The position numbers and the translations under genes are program-made. A stretch of DNA of 64,000 nucleotides, taken from the NCBI GenBank assembly GCA_019828565.1, contig JAHDYR010000009.1, forward strand, positions 289,647-353,646. Reading direction: 5' to 3'. The stretch is from Carpediemonas membranifera (Eukaryota; Fornicata). Each line of letters opens with the position of its first letter. The stretch's first letter is position 1. The notes beneath the pieces were generated by a model. It was not told the origin of the DNA. It saw only the letters and a program-made list of their open reading frames with translations, and did not search any database. This document shows, one piece after another, positions 40,512 through 51,784 of the stretch.

Positions 40512-43500
40512 GTGGAGTCCGCCCGGAGGCCGGAGTCCACGCCCGCACCCGCGCCCATGCCCGCACCCGCGCCTGTGCCCACGCCTACGCACGCGCCCAC
40601 GCCCGCACTTACGCCCGCGGGAAACAATGGCGCGCCAGGAAGCCCAGCGGCAGAGGCACCAGCCTCTGCTCAGCGAGCACGGAGACCGGTCCGAGCGAGG
40701 AAGGTCAAGCTCCCGTACACCCCACCCTCGCCCCGCCGAAGAGCTCCGCGGGCGGTTGGCATCCCGGTCGCCCGGTTGACATCGAGGGCAGCAGAGGGCG
40801 ACCAGGCACACGCAGCCCGTGTCGAGCTTGGGGCGTTCCTGACCCCATCGCCCAGGCCAGACCTCCACCGCATGTCCCGCACATCCAGCCCAACGTCGGA
40901 TTACGAGTCCTCGTGGGGCGGCGAAGGTGAGGAGACAGACTCCGAGGCCACGGTGATAGACCAGAGCGCATCATCAGAGGACCCTGACGATGATACGGAG
41001 GAATATGAGGACCCCCAAGCCTCCCGGTCTGGTCCTGACGGAGAGGCACACACGGGCGGGAACCACACTGAAATGCCGGAGGAGCTTGAGTTAAGCCCCG
41101 ATGAAAGTGACAGCGGCGATGACGGCGGACAGGAGTATTACCCTACTGACGACGCCCCCTCAGAAACCGATGAGGTGAGCGTAACAGAGCCTGACGCTGC
41201 AGGCTCGGCCACCGAGGCCCCAACCTTCATCCTTGGCTCTGACGAAGACTACGAGTCCTTGTCGGGAGGCGGGGCAGAGGGGTCCAGCGATGACGAGCCC
41301 GACTTCACCTCCGCGACATGCCCCATACGCCTGCCGGGCGTACCAGACGCCGCAACCGGCAGGGACCTCCGACACCTGCTGGTGGCTGCGACGGCGGACC
41401 AGATTAGCAGATACTGCGGGTGCCAGGAGTTACCACGCATCTGCAGAGAATGCGGGATGGTCTTCCGCCATGGCGGCCACGCAATCTGGCGCCGGCACGT
41501 CAATGTGGATCAATGTGACGACAGCAGGCTCGCCAACCGCATCACAGCAGCGTCCATACAGCTTGAGATGGCGGCGAGAGTCGGACACCGAGCCCCACAT
41601 ATGGCCCAGACCCACCTGCCCCAGAGACCACGCGGCGTCGTCCCCCACAGCGAGCTCGCACCAGCAGGCACAGCGCTGGCCGGGAGATCCCTGGGTAGAG
41701 CACGCATGCTCGGGAGCATGAACCTGTCTGCAGACAGCAGGGCAGTCATCACCTCGAAATTGAGTCAGCTCAGAGCGTTCATGGCGGGACACCCACAGGA
41801 GGGCGTCGACCGCGCGATGGAGACGGTCGCAGTGCTCATCAGGTGCCTGCCACACAGCGGGAAGTTCGCTGCGGTCGGCTTCCGAAATGCCATCAGACGG
41901 GTAATCCGCAACATCCCTGCCACCCCCCGCACCGCCGCATCCCGGCAGAGGAGACAGGTTGAGAAGGCAGTGGACTCTTTCATGCTTGGACAGGTCGGAA
42001 AATCACGGAAGCTTCTGGCACCACGCCATGAGTCGGCATGGTCGGAGGACCAAATAGTGGCGGAGGTCCACAGGCTCTTCCCGGCAGACCGTGCTGATGA
42101 GATCGTACCCCTCCCACGCACAACGGTGGCTCGAGCGGAGTCCCTGAAATGGGCCAGCCCACCGCCCACACTACCGAGGGACCTGCCGACCCGAGAATGC
42201 GAGGAGATCATGACCGGCCTGGACGGCACCAAAGCGGCGGGACTGTCAGGATGGTCGAACAAACACATCTTACAGCTCCTGGGCCGGCATCTCGCCACCG
42301 ACACGAGGAGGAACGCCCGACGTCTGAGGCCAGCCGACTCCAACAAATCGGTAGTCAGCGCAATGACCGAGATTGTCTCCTGCATCGTGAGGGGTGAGTC
42401 GTCCTGCAGACCGTTGACGCAGGCATACCTCTCGATGCTGCCAAAGCCGAACGGTAGCCTGAGGCCAATAGGGGTGAACGAACCGTTCTACGTGATCGCA
42501 GGCAAATACCTCGCTAAGCTTGCTCTCGGGCACCTGAAGCCAGACGACAGCGGGGACGACCCGGCCGGGGCACTGCCGGACTGGCTGCCGGAACAATATG
42601 GCCTGGGCGGCCGGAGCGACGTGGAGAAACTGATCGACCGTGTCGACAAGGCATACCGGGCTGGGAAGTATATCGTCATAGCGGACTTCACGAACGCCTT
42701 CAACGAAGCGAACCGTCACACGATGAAGGCCATGGTTCATGAGTACGCGCCGGCCCTTACTGACTTTGTCGACCAGTTCTACGACGACCCGCGCCTCTAC
42801 TACGAGACATACGGCGCGGCTGGCACAACCGCGCGGTGGGTGGACGTCAAACGCGGGACCATCCAAGGAGACGCTCTTGGCCCGCTGCTGTTCTCCTTCG
42901 TCATGCGCTGCATACTCGACGAGCTCACCGAGGCGGCTCCAAATGAACGCTTTGCGTACCTGGATGATGTCGCCAGTATCCACAGCACGGCTGGCGACGC
43001 CACGGCTGAGATCGCCACGCTCACGCGCATCGCGTCGAAGTATGGTCTCCGCCTGAACATGGCGAAGACGGTGATCCTCGCCCACCCGGACGTACACGAC
43101 GCAGGACACCCATTCGTACATGCGTGGGAATACCTCGGGGTGACCATCGGCCCGACCACGAGCCGCGTTACAGCGGTGCAGGTTACGGCTGAGAAGGTTA
43201 TTGACGAGCTCAGCTGGCTGTGTGGAATTATCGAGCAGTCGACGGGGCACGCGAAAAACCAGGTGTCCTGGATGTGTCTGCACATCATCCGCAAATGCAT
43301 CAGCGCGGACCTGAATTTCATGTTCAGGACGAACGCACCGAATGTAGCCATCGCTGAGAGGTTAGAAGCCAGCCTCATCGAGGTGGCGAGGGTCATAGCG
43401 AACTCCCCAGCCGGCTGGGAGAGCGCGAGGTTAGATGCACTGTGGCAGAAGCCGAGTGACAACGGCTGGGGCTTCAGGCACCCACTCGACCACTGGGTGG

Positions 43501-44615
43501 CAGCATACCTTGGCGCCAGGAGTGATCTCATACGCATGGGCGGCCCTGGATACACCCCTGTCTGCGACACAGTCCCGCCCATCCCCCACATGGCAGGCTC
43601 GGACCCGGAACTCATGATGCCTAAGGCGGACCGGCCGCAGTGCGTTTTCTCCGAGCACATATACCGCGCCCGTCACAGGACGTCGAGGATTCCGTACGGC
43701 GAACTGCTGGCGGCCTGCCTCAACACGGCGGTAGACGACCAGTACGCGACAGCACGACCGGTGATAGCAGCCTATAGGGCGGTCCTCGGGGTTGGCATGA
43801 TCTCGGGGCTCCCCAGCCCAGTGGCACGGCGCCTCCAGGACGGGAACACGGCACTCTTCTGCCCCTTCTGCGGCAAAGGTGTAACTAGAGGCACGTGGGA
43901 AGACCATGCCATGCTCTGTAGCGCGAAGCGCTGGTTCCCTCAGCGGAAGAGGAACCTTTTGCACCGCCACGACTTGGTGAAACACGGAATCGTACAGCTG
44001 CTTAGCACGACCTCGACAGAGGTCCTTCATGAGGAACCCCTTGATGATGGGCTCCTAAAGGACGAGAAGTACCGAGCAAAGGTTGCATACGACGAAATGG
44101 AACGCCTGCAGAAAGCAAACAGGCCTATTCCGCAAGCAATCGCTGATCAGGCAAGTAAGATCACGCAGGCACGCGCAGATATCCTGATTAATGAGCCTCT
44201 GCTCCGGAACGGCCGTCCTCTAGTGATTGAGGTCACAGTCGGCAAGTCTGACTCGGACTCATTCATCCAGAAGAAGAAGGACCAGTACGCCGACTACAAT
44301 GTTGACGTCATCGTCGTCGCACTCACTCCAACCGGCAGCCACATCGAGTCAGCCGCCAGGAGTCTGGTTGAAATCGGACAGGAAATCTGCACGATCACTG
44401 GCGCAGAATGCTTTACTGACCGCCGAGCTCGGTCGGTTCTCGCGATCGCACTGATGGGCTGGCTACTGAAGAAGTCATTCGAGCTCCGCAAGGCACACCG
44501 CCTGCTCCATCTGGCCACGTCCGTGATCAATCCTCCACATCTCCCCCCACCCCCTCCCACCGCCGCCATCCAGCGGAGTCAGCGTGGAGGCGCTTCGGCG
44601 CCCCGCAATGGCTGA
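40512..44615 (+). CDS. Element G ORF2: RT and restriction-like endonuclease
   Basis: About 1,367 residues in the open frame (first ATG 40557). Pro/Ala-rich start and acidic linker. N-terminal finger CRECGMVFRHGGHAIWRRH at about residue 310. RT: ADFTNAFN (motif A, about 724), RGTIQGDALGPLLFS (B), FAYLDDVAS (C, YLDD, about 815), GLRLNMAKT (D). CPFCGKGVTRGTWEDHAMLC finger at about 1116. Endonuclease: RADILINEP then IEVTVGK and KKKDQYADY (about 1220-1260), fitting the PD-(D/E)xK...K-x-x-x-Y pattern of R2-like enzymes. The RT and endonuclease residues appear intact, so the element could be young. Confidence 0.9.
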   Translation: MESARRPESTPAPAPMPAPAPVPTPTHAPTPALTPAGNNGAPGSPAAEAPASAQRARRPVRARKVKLPYTPPSPRRRAPRAVGIPVARLTSRAAEGDQAHAARVELGAFLTPSPRPDLHRMSRTSSPTSDYESSWGGEGEETDSEATVIDQSASSEDPDDDTEEYEDPQASRSGPDGEAHTGGNHTEMPEELELSPDESDSGDDGGQEYYPTDDAPSETDEVSVTEPDAAGSATEAPTFILGSDEDYESLSGGGAEGSSDDEPDFTSATCPIRLPGVPDAATGRDLRHLLVAATADQISRYCGCQELPRICRECGMVFRHGGHAIWRRHVNVDQCDDSRLANRITAASIQLEMAARVGHRAPHMAQTHLPQRPRGVVPHSELAPAGTALAGRSLGRARMLGSMNLSADSRAVITSKLSQLRAFMAGHPQEGVDRAMETVAVLIRCLPHSGKFAAVGFRNAIRRVIRNIPATPRTAASRQRRQVEKAVDSFMLGQVGKSRKLLAPRHESAWSEDQIVAEVHRLFPADRADEIVPLPRTTVARAESLKWASPPPTLPRDLPTRECEEIMTGLDGTKAAGLSGWSNKHILQLLGRHLATDTRRNARRLRPADSNKSVVSAMTEIVSCIVRGESSCRPLTQAYLSMLPKPNGSLRPIGVNEPFYVIAGKYLAKLALGHLKPDDSGDDPAGALPDWLPEQYGLGGRSDVEKLIDRVDKAYRAGKYIVIADFTNAFNEANRHTMKAMVHEYAPALTDFVDQFYDDPRLYYETYGAAGTTARWVDVKRGTIQGDALGPLLFSFVMRCILDELTEAAPNERFAYLDDVASIHSTAGDATAEIATLTRIASKYGLRLNMAKTVILAHPDVHDAGHPFVHAWEYLGVTIGPTTSRVTAVQVTAEKVIDELSWLCGIIEQSTGHAKNQVSWMCLHIIRKCISADLNFMFRTNAPNVAIAERLEASLIEVARVIANSPAGWESARLDALWQKPSDNGWGFRHPLDHWVAAYLGARSDLIRMGGPGYTPVCDTVPPIPHMAGSDPELMMPKADRPQCVFSEHIYRARHRTSRIPYGELLAACLNTAVDDQYATARPVIAAYRAVLGVGMISGLPSPVARRLQDGNTALFCPFCGKGVTRGTWEDHAMLCSAKRWFPQRKRNLLHRHDLVKHGIVQLLSTTSTEVLHEEPLDDGLLKDEKYRAKVAYDEMERLQKANRPIPQAIADQASKITQARADILINEPLLRNGRPLVIEVTVGKSDSDSFIQKKKDQYADYNVDVIVVALTPTGSHIESAARSLVEIGQEICTITGAECFTDRRARSVLAIALMGWLLKKSFELRKAHRLLHLATSVINPPHLPPPPPTAAIQRSQRGGASAPRNG

Positions 44616-44655
44616 ATAATGGTATGTACATGTTTACATACAATCGAGTAAATTC

Positions 44656-44734
44656 ATAAAGCGCTGTGGATGGTACTTCATTTAGATTAAATACACACAC
44701 TAAATACACATCAACTGATTACGAAATCACAACA
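44656..44734 (-). repeat. Element F 5' LTR, major piece
   Basis: First 79 bp of the LTR (minus-strand sense). The rest, 39667-39679, lies on the other side of element G. ATAAA is present on both sides as the TSD of G. Confidence 0.88.
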
Positions 44735-44739
44735 GTTGC

Positions 44740-45307
44740 GTTGTTGTTCTCGTGATCCGAAGGGTATTTGCTGAGATATTCGACGTTTTGTCAAATTTTG
44801 CTGAGAAAATGGGAAGATGAGGTCGCTATGAGGTTGGTGATGGAGATAGGGGAAATGTGATCGTGGATTTGAGAAGTAATTACTTTGTTGTACGGTTCTC
44901 CATGACCTTTTCCGCGTCAAAGGGCGTATAGCTTGTGGGGTGATGATCGTTCGATTCTGGAAATGAGCTCGTCATGCGTCAGAGTCGATTCACGATGAGA
45001 GCAGTAAGAGACCGGGGCATACGAGCTGATTGCCGGTCCTGGACCGGTTGAGAGCCCCTTTGGGGGGTATTTTGACCAAGTCGAAAAGCTTCGAAATGGT
45101 TCAATGACGGTGGTGTAGTGCGGTAATGTGGCTTAGAAACCGTTGTTGAGGGTGAAACGTCTTGATTAAATGACATTTGTTGTGTTTGTCTGCTTCTGGA
45201 TGGTTCTTCAGCTCCAGAAATAAAGTGTTGTGTGAGTGAGAATAAACGAGGGCCTTTGGGGCCGTTTCATGAGTGATTTGTGATTGTTTTGGCGGCTTTA
45301 TGTACAC
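44740..45307. other. Non-coding 3' region of element A
   Basis: Between A's chromodomain stop and the F insertion. No ORF with a motif. T-rich and purine patches only. Confidence 0.5.
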
Positions 45308-45778
45308 TTACGCTTGCCAGCCTTTCTTTTTGATGTATCTGTTGATCTTTGGTGCCTCTGAGGGGTGGGACTTGAGATATGAGTCAAGGGCCTCGAGACG
45401 TGAGTTTGCGTTGTTGAGCGGGATGTCACTGTCCTCGGCCGTCTCGTAGCCGAGCCAGTGGACTCGCAGGTTGTAACCGCGGCTCGTCTTGATCACATCC
45501 ACAATGCTTTCGACAATGTACTCGTCCTCGCCCTCGGCTTGGAGTTGGAGTAGCTCGGCGTCGCTGAGCGTGCCGCGTATGAATGGCTTCAGGCGATGAG
45601 TGGCGACTGTCATGGCGGCCTCAGGGTCAGATAGGGCCTCAATCGTCGTGGTGTTCGAGACAGTGCCCGGGCCACGTACCTTGAAGGGGCCGCGGTAAGG
45701 CCGTTGGAGCTTGCTGAACTTGATTCGTTTGAGCAGGACGAGGGAGCCAGCCTGGGGTGCCCAGTGTCCCGTGGGTGC
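45308..45778 (-). pseudogene. Element A integrase C-terminus and chromodomain
   Basis: Continues from the previous fragment after E: PTGHWAPQAGSLVLLKRIKF, RPYRGPFKV (GPY/F), RLKPFIRG, DEYIVESIVDVI and LRVHWLGYETAEDSD (chromodomain), stop at 45308-45310. The ATG at 45787 of the apparent ORF belongs to the LTR of E, not to this gene. Confidence 0.85.
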
Positions 45779-45889
45779 TGTGGTCATCCTACGGCAACTA
45801 ACGAGTGTTAAACCATTTAGAGCTGAAACTGAGTCTTATCCTGCGGGTGCAGGATAAGTACCCGATGATAAATAGATGAGCGGATGACA
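45779..45889 (-). repeat. Element E 3' LTR, 111 bp
   Basis: Begins TGTCATCC and ends GGATGACCACA on the minus strand, so the ends form a short inverted repeat (GTCATCC/GGATGAC). By eye identical to the other copy, suggesting recent insertion. It contains a hairpin TTATCCTGCGGGTGCAGGAT. Confidence 0.92.
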
Positions 45890-45999
45890 CTGCCCCTCCA
45901 AGACCCGATAATGGCTTGTGACAGGGGAGGGTCTTGACAACTAAATGGATGTGCTGGATATCAGTCCTTGTGTGCTTAGTAGAATCAGAGTTCAGGCTG

Positions 46000-48900
46000 A
46001 ACTCTCACGTGCCTCATGCGTCAAGGCGATAAGATTTGCCGCGGTGTGTTCCACGCTTCGGCATTCGACCTAAGTGAGGTCAGGGACATGTGGCTTGCTC
46101 TTGTGAGGAAGAAAAACCCGGTGGGAAAAGACTCTCAACCACTGCCCCTCCACGGCCGCATCAGTGAAATAACGCGCCGTATCCAGGTAATGTCACGGGT
46201 TGACATTTGTGACACGATGCTTGATCGGCGATCAGAGGATAAATGTCACGTCAGGTGCTGCGACTGTGCCTAGCTGCGAAGCACTGTGATACTGTGATAC
46301 TATGTTAGATGACGCGACGGCACTCCGTCGACTTGAAAGACACTCAGCCTCGTCTCAAGTGAAAAGCTTAAGATGACTGCAGCCCTCTCGCATTGCTCTG
46401 CGGTACAGGGACTTATCGAAGCTAATCCAAGCTTCATGAAGACAACTTGGCATCATACCGTCGCCACCAAGTGAGAGCTTGGGGCCGGTTTGACCGTCCA
46501 GCGGACTGGGACCGGGTCGACTCGACTGTTGCTAGTCGGTATAAACACTATAGAGCCTGACAGGCTCACCAACCATTCGCATGATGGTACAATTAACACA
46601 CAACCGTTTCAACGGAATGACGTGTGATCGTGGGACTTGCTCCATGGCCTACTGACATAGTGAGGCCATGTTCTATCACATTATGCCTGCCGTGTACCAG
46701 GACTTATTTGATCAGGTCGCAGCGAACGCTTCTCGACCTCTCCACCAACGAGCATCATATATGACAAGGCTCACAACTGGCTGAGACAACTACTGGACAA
46801 CGAGCACCCGTGCGGGTCTGGCTCTAACTCGTCCGTAGCGTGACCTTTGCACCGTCGCCGCCAAGGGAAAGCTTGAGGCCGGATATGTATAACGAGACTC
46901 GTGATATCTCACTGACGTCTCTCGCTTTGGTGTACATGCGCCCGTCGGCACGGCATCCAAGACCAAAACCTTCTGACAAGCTCCATCAGTCTCAGATCTG
47001 CGCGTCGATGAGGATTGGTTGGCCGGCCGCACCTACACCATACACAGAATCATCAACCCTTCTGCAAGTCAGGGACTACTCGCTCTCCTCCCGTCGGATT
47101 CGAACCTTCGAGCAGCCGTCACACCGCTATTACCGAGCGGTGCCCTCGCTGGACTACTGCCAGATGCGCAATATAAACTACGGGATCCCTGTGTGAAAGA
47201 AACTACTAGTGGCTACTGCTCACTAGACTCGGTAACGACCGAACGGTCAGACTACCGTCATGCTATAGCTTACCCGTCCATGCAACCCACCGTCAGCCTA
47301 CTCGCCGCAGCGTTGTTCAGCGACCTGGTGGCTACAGGACACGTTCTTATGCCAGAGGACCGGACACAGCTACTGCTGGCTTTCTCATGGTGTTCGATGA
47401 ACGATGAAGGAGCGACCTCCATATGCTAAACTCACTCTAGACTAGACATACTAGACTAGACTCAATTGAGACTTGAATTCTTTGCGGTATACCTTGGCAC
47501 TAGTGCATAGTGATGACTTGAGTGTCCTGGGACAAGATACAAGCGTTTCGGTCCGACCATTTCGCGATGGGACGGCTCCATGTCGATGTGCAAGCTGCCG
47601 TGCGAACCATTGCTACGGCTCGGGTGTACGAGGAGAGATCATGCCGATCGTGCATGATGGACTTGCGACACAGGTAAGGCTTCACAGGGCCTGTCTGGGC
47701 AGACCCTGAACAGGAGGTTTGGATCTCCAAACATGTGTTGTGGGGTGGTACTCTTGTCAACCCACAGTGTCAAATGTTCTACGTGTGCGCTTGACACGCC
47801 TCTAGGCACACTGCCGGGCACCACCACACGGTGTTACGTCGATAATACTCTTACGGTCGGGGCTACTGGCACCGTAGACCTGGGCTGTGATGTGTCTGAG
47901 TCTGGCAACGAAGCCTCATTGTTGCTCAGGTATGTCTGCCAGGGAGAACTGGCTAGCTCACGCGATCATGTAGGGGCGACACGGGTATATCGTACATCTA
48001 GTACGACTAGCAGGGGATGTATCGCGTCAATGTCAGTGTCACTACGACACTGCTCTAAGTTACGGAGTTAGTAAGCCGTGGGAAAGACCACACTGGCCCT
48101 TTTGTGTGTGGGTCTGAGTCGTGCAGGAAGCAAGCAACGCGGGCTGGACCCAGCTGGGGTAGCACGACCCACTACAACAGCTACCTTCTGAGCGCACACG
48201 ACATGCGTCGCTCGCCTTCTAGCAGCATGGGGTAAGCTCATGCATCGATCGTACGCGCTTATGTGCCGTTAAAGACAACTGTCGATCGTGTTCGACAGGG
48301 TGTGCGGACATGGTGACCACCATGGCACGATCTCGGACAATGAATAGGTGCCTATGCCATCATGGCATGACGGCGTTAAGGACACCAGTCGATGGTAGGC
48401 TCGACCACCTTCGGTCGGGCTGAAGCTGTCGTTGAGCAATCTCGTTCAGGCAACGTATCCATGGGGGGAAGAAAGGGCCTCTCCAAAAAGGGTACTGTGC
48501 TACATTCTGTGGGAGAAATCAATATGCATTGGCTGTTATAGATCTAAGTCACAACCCCATGGGGTTGATAAGCGGTAAGGCAGACGGTCTGTCTGACTTG
48601 GCACAGCAAGGTTGACAACTAGGTTGACTGGCCTGTCGGGATAAAGCTCATCTCGGTGTACATTAGACAGTTACTAGGCGTGGGGCGTCGTCTACCTCGC
48701 CCTCGGCTATGTTATGCTTGCGTAGCTTAAGCAAGACATCAGACCTCTACTCTAAGGCATGTGTCGTTAGGCCTCGCCTTGTAGAATGGACAGGCTCACA
48801 CTGTCCTCGCACCGGGCTGACACTAGGGCAGACCTTGCCCTGGTCTTGGCAAATGTAGTCAGCGCGGCTCTTGTATTCGGTAGATCAGTTTGACACCTGG

Positions 48901-50760
48901 CAGCAGAGCCGCCTTGGTTCATTGGGGGAAGCTAGTCAGTCAGCGACGGTAGAGGGACCGTCGCTATATGTGTACAGCTTCAACAGGGAGTTGACAGTCA
49001 TCACTCCTGCCTGCCGGCTCGTAACACCTTCAGGCACTACTGTGTGCTGAGACTGGGCATGATCTAATAGGTCTACTGCTGACCCTAGAATAGAGGAGGA
49101 ATACGGTTGTGGAGGTCGTGATGTGGCACGAGTCTCCCTCGGCACACGATCGTGCACGATCTTGATGGTACTGTTGATACACGAGCTTCTACACTCGCGT
49201 GAAATGACAATCTTGGAGCCCTCATAGAACAAGTTACTGGATGCAGGTCCTCGCCTAGGCCAGGCATGCGAGCTCGGACTGGGGCTCGCCCTGAGGTGCC
49301 TTACACTCGGCCTTGTTACGGCAGAATCGGGAGAGTTCCCACCAACCACAATACGTTGGGCTCAAAATGCAAAGTAGATGGTGGTAAACGCATTATGGCA
49401 TTCAACGCTCGGCTAGCGTTGCGGTGTAGCATGGCTTCGATGTGTGGATGTCGTATGATGATGGCATGCGCTCTCCTGCAGCACCCTAGATGCTGCGGTG
49501 TCGCGGCGAACAGCGCTACGTGCCGCCGTTCGAGGATCAGGTGATCAGAGGATTCATCGTCGCACCTTGCGATGATGTTATAGCTAATGTAGTGTAGGAT
49601 TTGCAGCGCGCGGACTCCATGGGCGCGACCACACAGCGGTGAAGATGCTTGAAGCCTGTGACGGAGTTACGCGAGAGGGGTTACGCTTGGACAACCTGTA
49701 CGAGCAGTCTAGTGAAAGAACTTGTGATCGGTAGCTATAGTTGCTGCTGGTAGGTATGGGTTAAAGAAGGCACAATGAAGCTACTGTTGATGATGTGGAC
49801 AACTAATGATGGTGGGTACCGGCCGATACAGGCTCTGTCCTCTTGATGATCAGGGGTCACACTCAGAGTGAGCCCCTCAGGGCCATTGCTGATCGAGCTG
49901 ATCGAACAATACAAAAAGCGTGGGTCAGCTCGGGCCTGTCTGGCTCCGGTTGACGTGTGGATTATAGGCCGAAGAGGTCTTCTGTGGGTTCCTCAATCGT
50001 CATTTGAATGAGATCATCATTGGAGTTATCAGTTGATGAAGGTGGGGTCGACTCTGGCCGCCAGGGCTCAGGTCATTAGATGATCGCCGAGTCTCCTGCG
50101 CCTGCGGCGCAGGGCCCATAACATCTCTTTGTCGTCTTCAGGCTTGATGTGATCAATTGATGATGATGCGGGGGCGGGTCCGGCCTGCTGAAGGGTCGTC
50201 ATGATCCATACGCTCTGCGGCGCGGGTCTATAGCGACGTTTGTGGAGGTAGAGGTTGACCGACTGTTCGGGAGTTGTGGCGACGAAAGACGTCCGTCGAC
50301 GCCCGGTCGTGAGAGCTGGTATGGCGCCAAATGAGTATGAAAACCCCTTAGGCATCGACCGCTGGTGTCGATGTATCAATTAATCGCGTTCCGATTCGCA
50401 GTGATGCTCGGAGCCGTCGGAGCTTACTCAGTGTAGCTGGCTCCATGAACTGACAAGAGAAAGCGGTATGGTGCCGTAATCTGGATAGAAAATAAGTTGT
50501 TTTGGCCGTGGAATATCGATTCCAAACGGCGTTTCTACCAAAACGTTCTATCTGGCTCGTTCTGAGCACATAAAATGCTCGCGACTGGTTCATGGCCTTT
50601 GGAGGCCCTAGCGCGGAATACTCTACTAATATGCAACCTGCTGTCGCTACTGGACATGTTGTGCGCGGTCTGAGACATGTTTTGACCAACCAAGACACGA
50701 CAAGAATTCGTTTGTGTTTGAGAAGACTGATGTTGATTATATCACTCGCTAGCACCGCAG
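46000..50760. other. Interior of element E, apparently non-coding
   Basis: Nearly 4.8 kb with ORFs of at most 142 residues (50348-50776 minus sits in the Gag position but has no Gag feature). A second copy of the polypurine-like 17-mer CGGCCGTGGAGGGGCAG lies at 46142-46158 (minus). No tRNA found; a TTCGAAT box at 47097-47103 does not sit in a cloverleaf. Confidence 0.5.
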
Positions 50761-50799
50761 GACGTTTGATTCTCATCTCCCCGGGAGAAATGATATCAT

Positions 50800-50910
50800 T
50801 GTGGTCATCCTACGGCAACTAACGAGTGTTAAACCATTTAGAGCTGAAACTGAGTCTTATCCTGCGGGTGCAGGATAAGTACCCGATGATAAATAGATGA
50901 GCGGATGACA
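50800..50910 (-). repeat. Element E 5' LTR, 111 bp
   Basis: Direct repeat of 45779-45889 with the same TG...CA ends, followed on the minus strand by the 12-bp palindrome. Confidence 0.92.
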
Positions 50911-51353
50911 GTGCCTTGCGCTTGGCTGCTGTGGTGTATTGAGCGATGTTGTCGCGTACCGCACGCAGTATGCCCGTCAAATCCTCTCTTCTGGCCTCAT
51001 AGTGCGTGTGTTCGAGGTGGGGGAAAAGGATATTGAGTGGAGTGCGTCCCGTCGTCGATGATGCGGTGTTGTTGATGATGAGCTCGACTTGGGGAAGTAG
51101 ATCAACCCAGTCGCCGTGGTTGAGCAGTGGTGTGAGGTGCTTGACGATCTCTGCGTTCATTCGCTCTACTATGCCATTGGCTTGCGGCCTGTATGGAACT
51201 GAGAAGCGGTGGTTGAGCGTGAGCCTCTTCGTCAACTCGGCAACGAGCTTATTGTCATACTGCGGGCCGTGATCGGTCTGGATGGCGCTCGGGACGCCAA
51301 AACGGCCGCAGAATTGGTAAATGCTCTTCGCGGCACTCGCAGCATCCGTAGTG
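50911..51353 (-). pseudogene. Element A integrase core, third fragment
   Basis: Reads DAASAAKSIYQFCGRFGVP, AIQTDHGPQYDNK (second catalytic Asp), FSVPYRPQANGIVERMN (catalytic Glu) and on to TTAAKRKA, where element E interrupts. All DDE residues of A are therefore present across its fragments. Confidence 0.85.
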
Positions 51354-51361
51354 TGCCGTGC

Positions 51362-51650
51362 ACTCCCGGGTCATTGCTGTCAGGGTGGGGTCCTTGTGCT
51401 TAGCTGCACACTCGCTACAGGCGGCGAACGTGGCTTTTCTTATGGTCTTCTGTACCTCCTCTACCCAGATGGCGGTGAGGTTGTCGGTCTTCGTTGTACG
51501 GGCTCGTGCCGCAGTACTGGCAGAGCTTGTGTTCGCCGCGCGGCGAGCATCGGAATCGGACAGAACGGTTCGTTGTAGGTCCTCGAAAGTGTCAAAAAGA
51601 GTGGTTGGGCGCCACTGGGCGCGAAGTTTTTCTGTTGTCTCGGGGGACAA
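51362..51650 (-). pseudogene. Element C Gag-like gene, second part
   Basis: SPETTEKLRAQWRPTTLFD then a Ser/Thr/Ala linker and TFAACSECAAKHKD, ending TLTAMTREC against the LTR remnant. The pattern fits a Ty3-type Gag capsid end, but the family call rests on context. Confidence 0.55.
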
Positions 51651-51774
51651 TGTAGCCTTATGGCTAGGGAAAGATTGTTTAATATAAGAAAACCCATGAT
51701 GTGGTGAATATGGTCAATACTATATAAATCTATGAAATGGTAATCCTATGTAACATTGGGTAAGACCCACTGCA
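51651..51774 (-). repeat. Element D 3' LTR, 124 bp
   Basis: Direct repeat of 57843-57966. AT-rich interior with TATATAAATC. Preceded (minus sense) by stem-loop GTGCC-TGTAA-GGCAC and the polypurine tract. Confidence 0.95.
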
Positions 51775-51784
51775 CTGCCCCTCC

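Larger units (their letters stand above)
39680..44655 (+). mobile_element. Element G: non-LTR retrotransposon with restriction-like endonuclease, inside LTR of F
   Basis: Flanked by 5-bp TSD ATAAA (39675-39679, 44656-44660); removing G exactly rebuilds F's LTR. The element starts 1 bp before the first ATG, so it has essentially no 5' UTR. It ends without a poly(A) or simple-repeat tail (GAGTAAATTC). Protein order N-terminal zinc finger, RT, CCHC finger, restriction-like endonuclease is that of the R2/NeSL/CRE/Genie group; Genie elements are known from Giardia. Confidence 0.9.
38247..44734 (-). mobile_element. Element F: internally deleted Ty3/gypsy LTR element (hosting element G)
   Basis: Bounded by a 5-bp TSD GTTGC (38242-38246 and 44735-44739). 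The 3' LTR is 38247-38333 (87 bp). The 5' LTR is split by element G into 44656-44734 and 39667-39679. Between gag-like ORF and integrase tail there is no protease, RT or RNase H, so F is non-autonomous. Its polypurine tract (GGAGAAGACGGAGG, minus strand) abuts the 3' LTR at 38334-38347. The LTR begins TGTTGTG but ends CGCCAAA rather than CA. Its sequence without G would be about 1.5 kb. Confidence 0.8.
45779..50910 (-). mobile_element. Element E: 5.1-kb LTR element without recognisable genes
   Basis: 111-bp LTRs at 45779-45889 and 50800-50910, TSD GTGC (45775-45778, 50911-50914). Orientation is minus: polypurine tract GGAGGGGCAG (45890-45899) abuts the 3' LTR. Palindrome AATGATATCATT (50789-50800) marks the 5' LTR boundary. 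The 4.9-kb interior has only short frames and no Gag, protease, RT or integrase motif. This resembles LARD-type non-autonomous elements mobilised by a relative; D shares its polypurine tract and could be the helper. Confidence 0.85.

Noticed and set aside
38255-44734. 79-bp direct repeat first read as a very long TSD of element G
   Set aside because: The repeat continues to a full LTR (TTTGGCG end at 38247 and 39667), and the true TSDs are ATAAA for G and GTTGC for F.
45779-45787. ATG at 45787 as the start of a chromodomain gene
   Set aside because: It falls inside the LTR of element E; the frame really continues from element A's integrase across the insertion.
47085-47125. tRNA-like TTCGAAT box on the minus strand in element E
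   Set aside because: The flanking bases do not form the T stem, and no acceptor or anticodon stem could be built.
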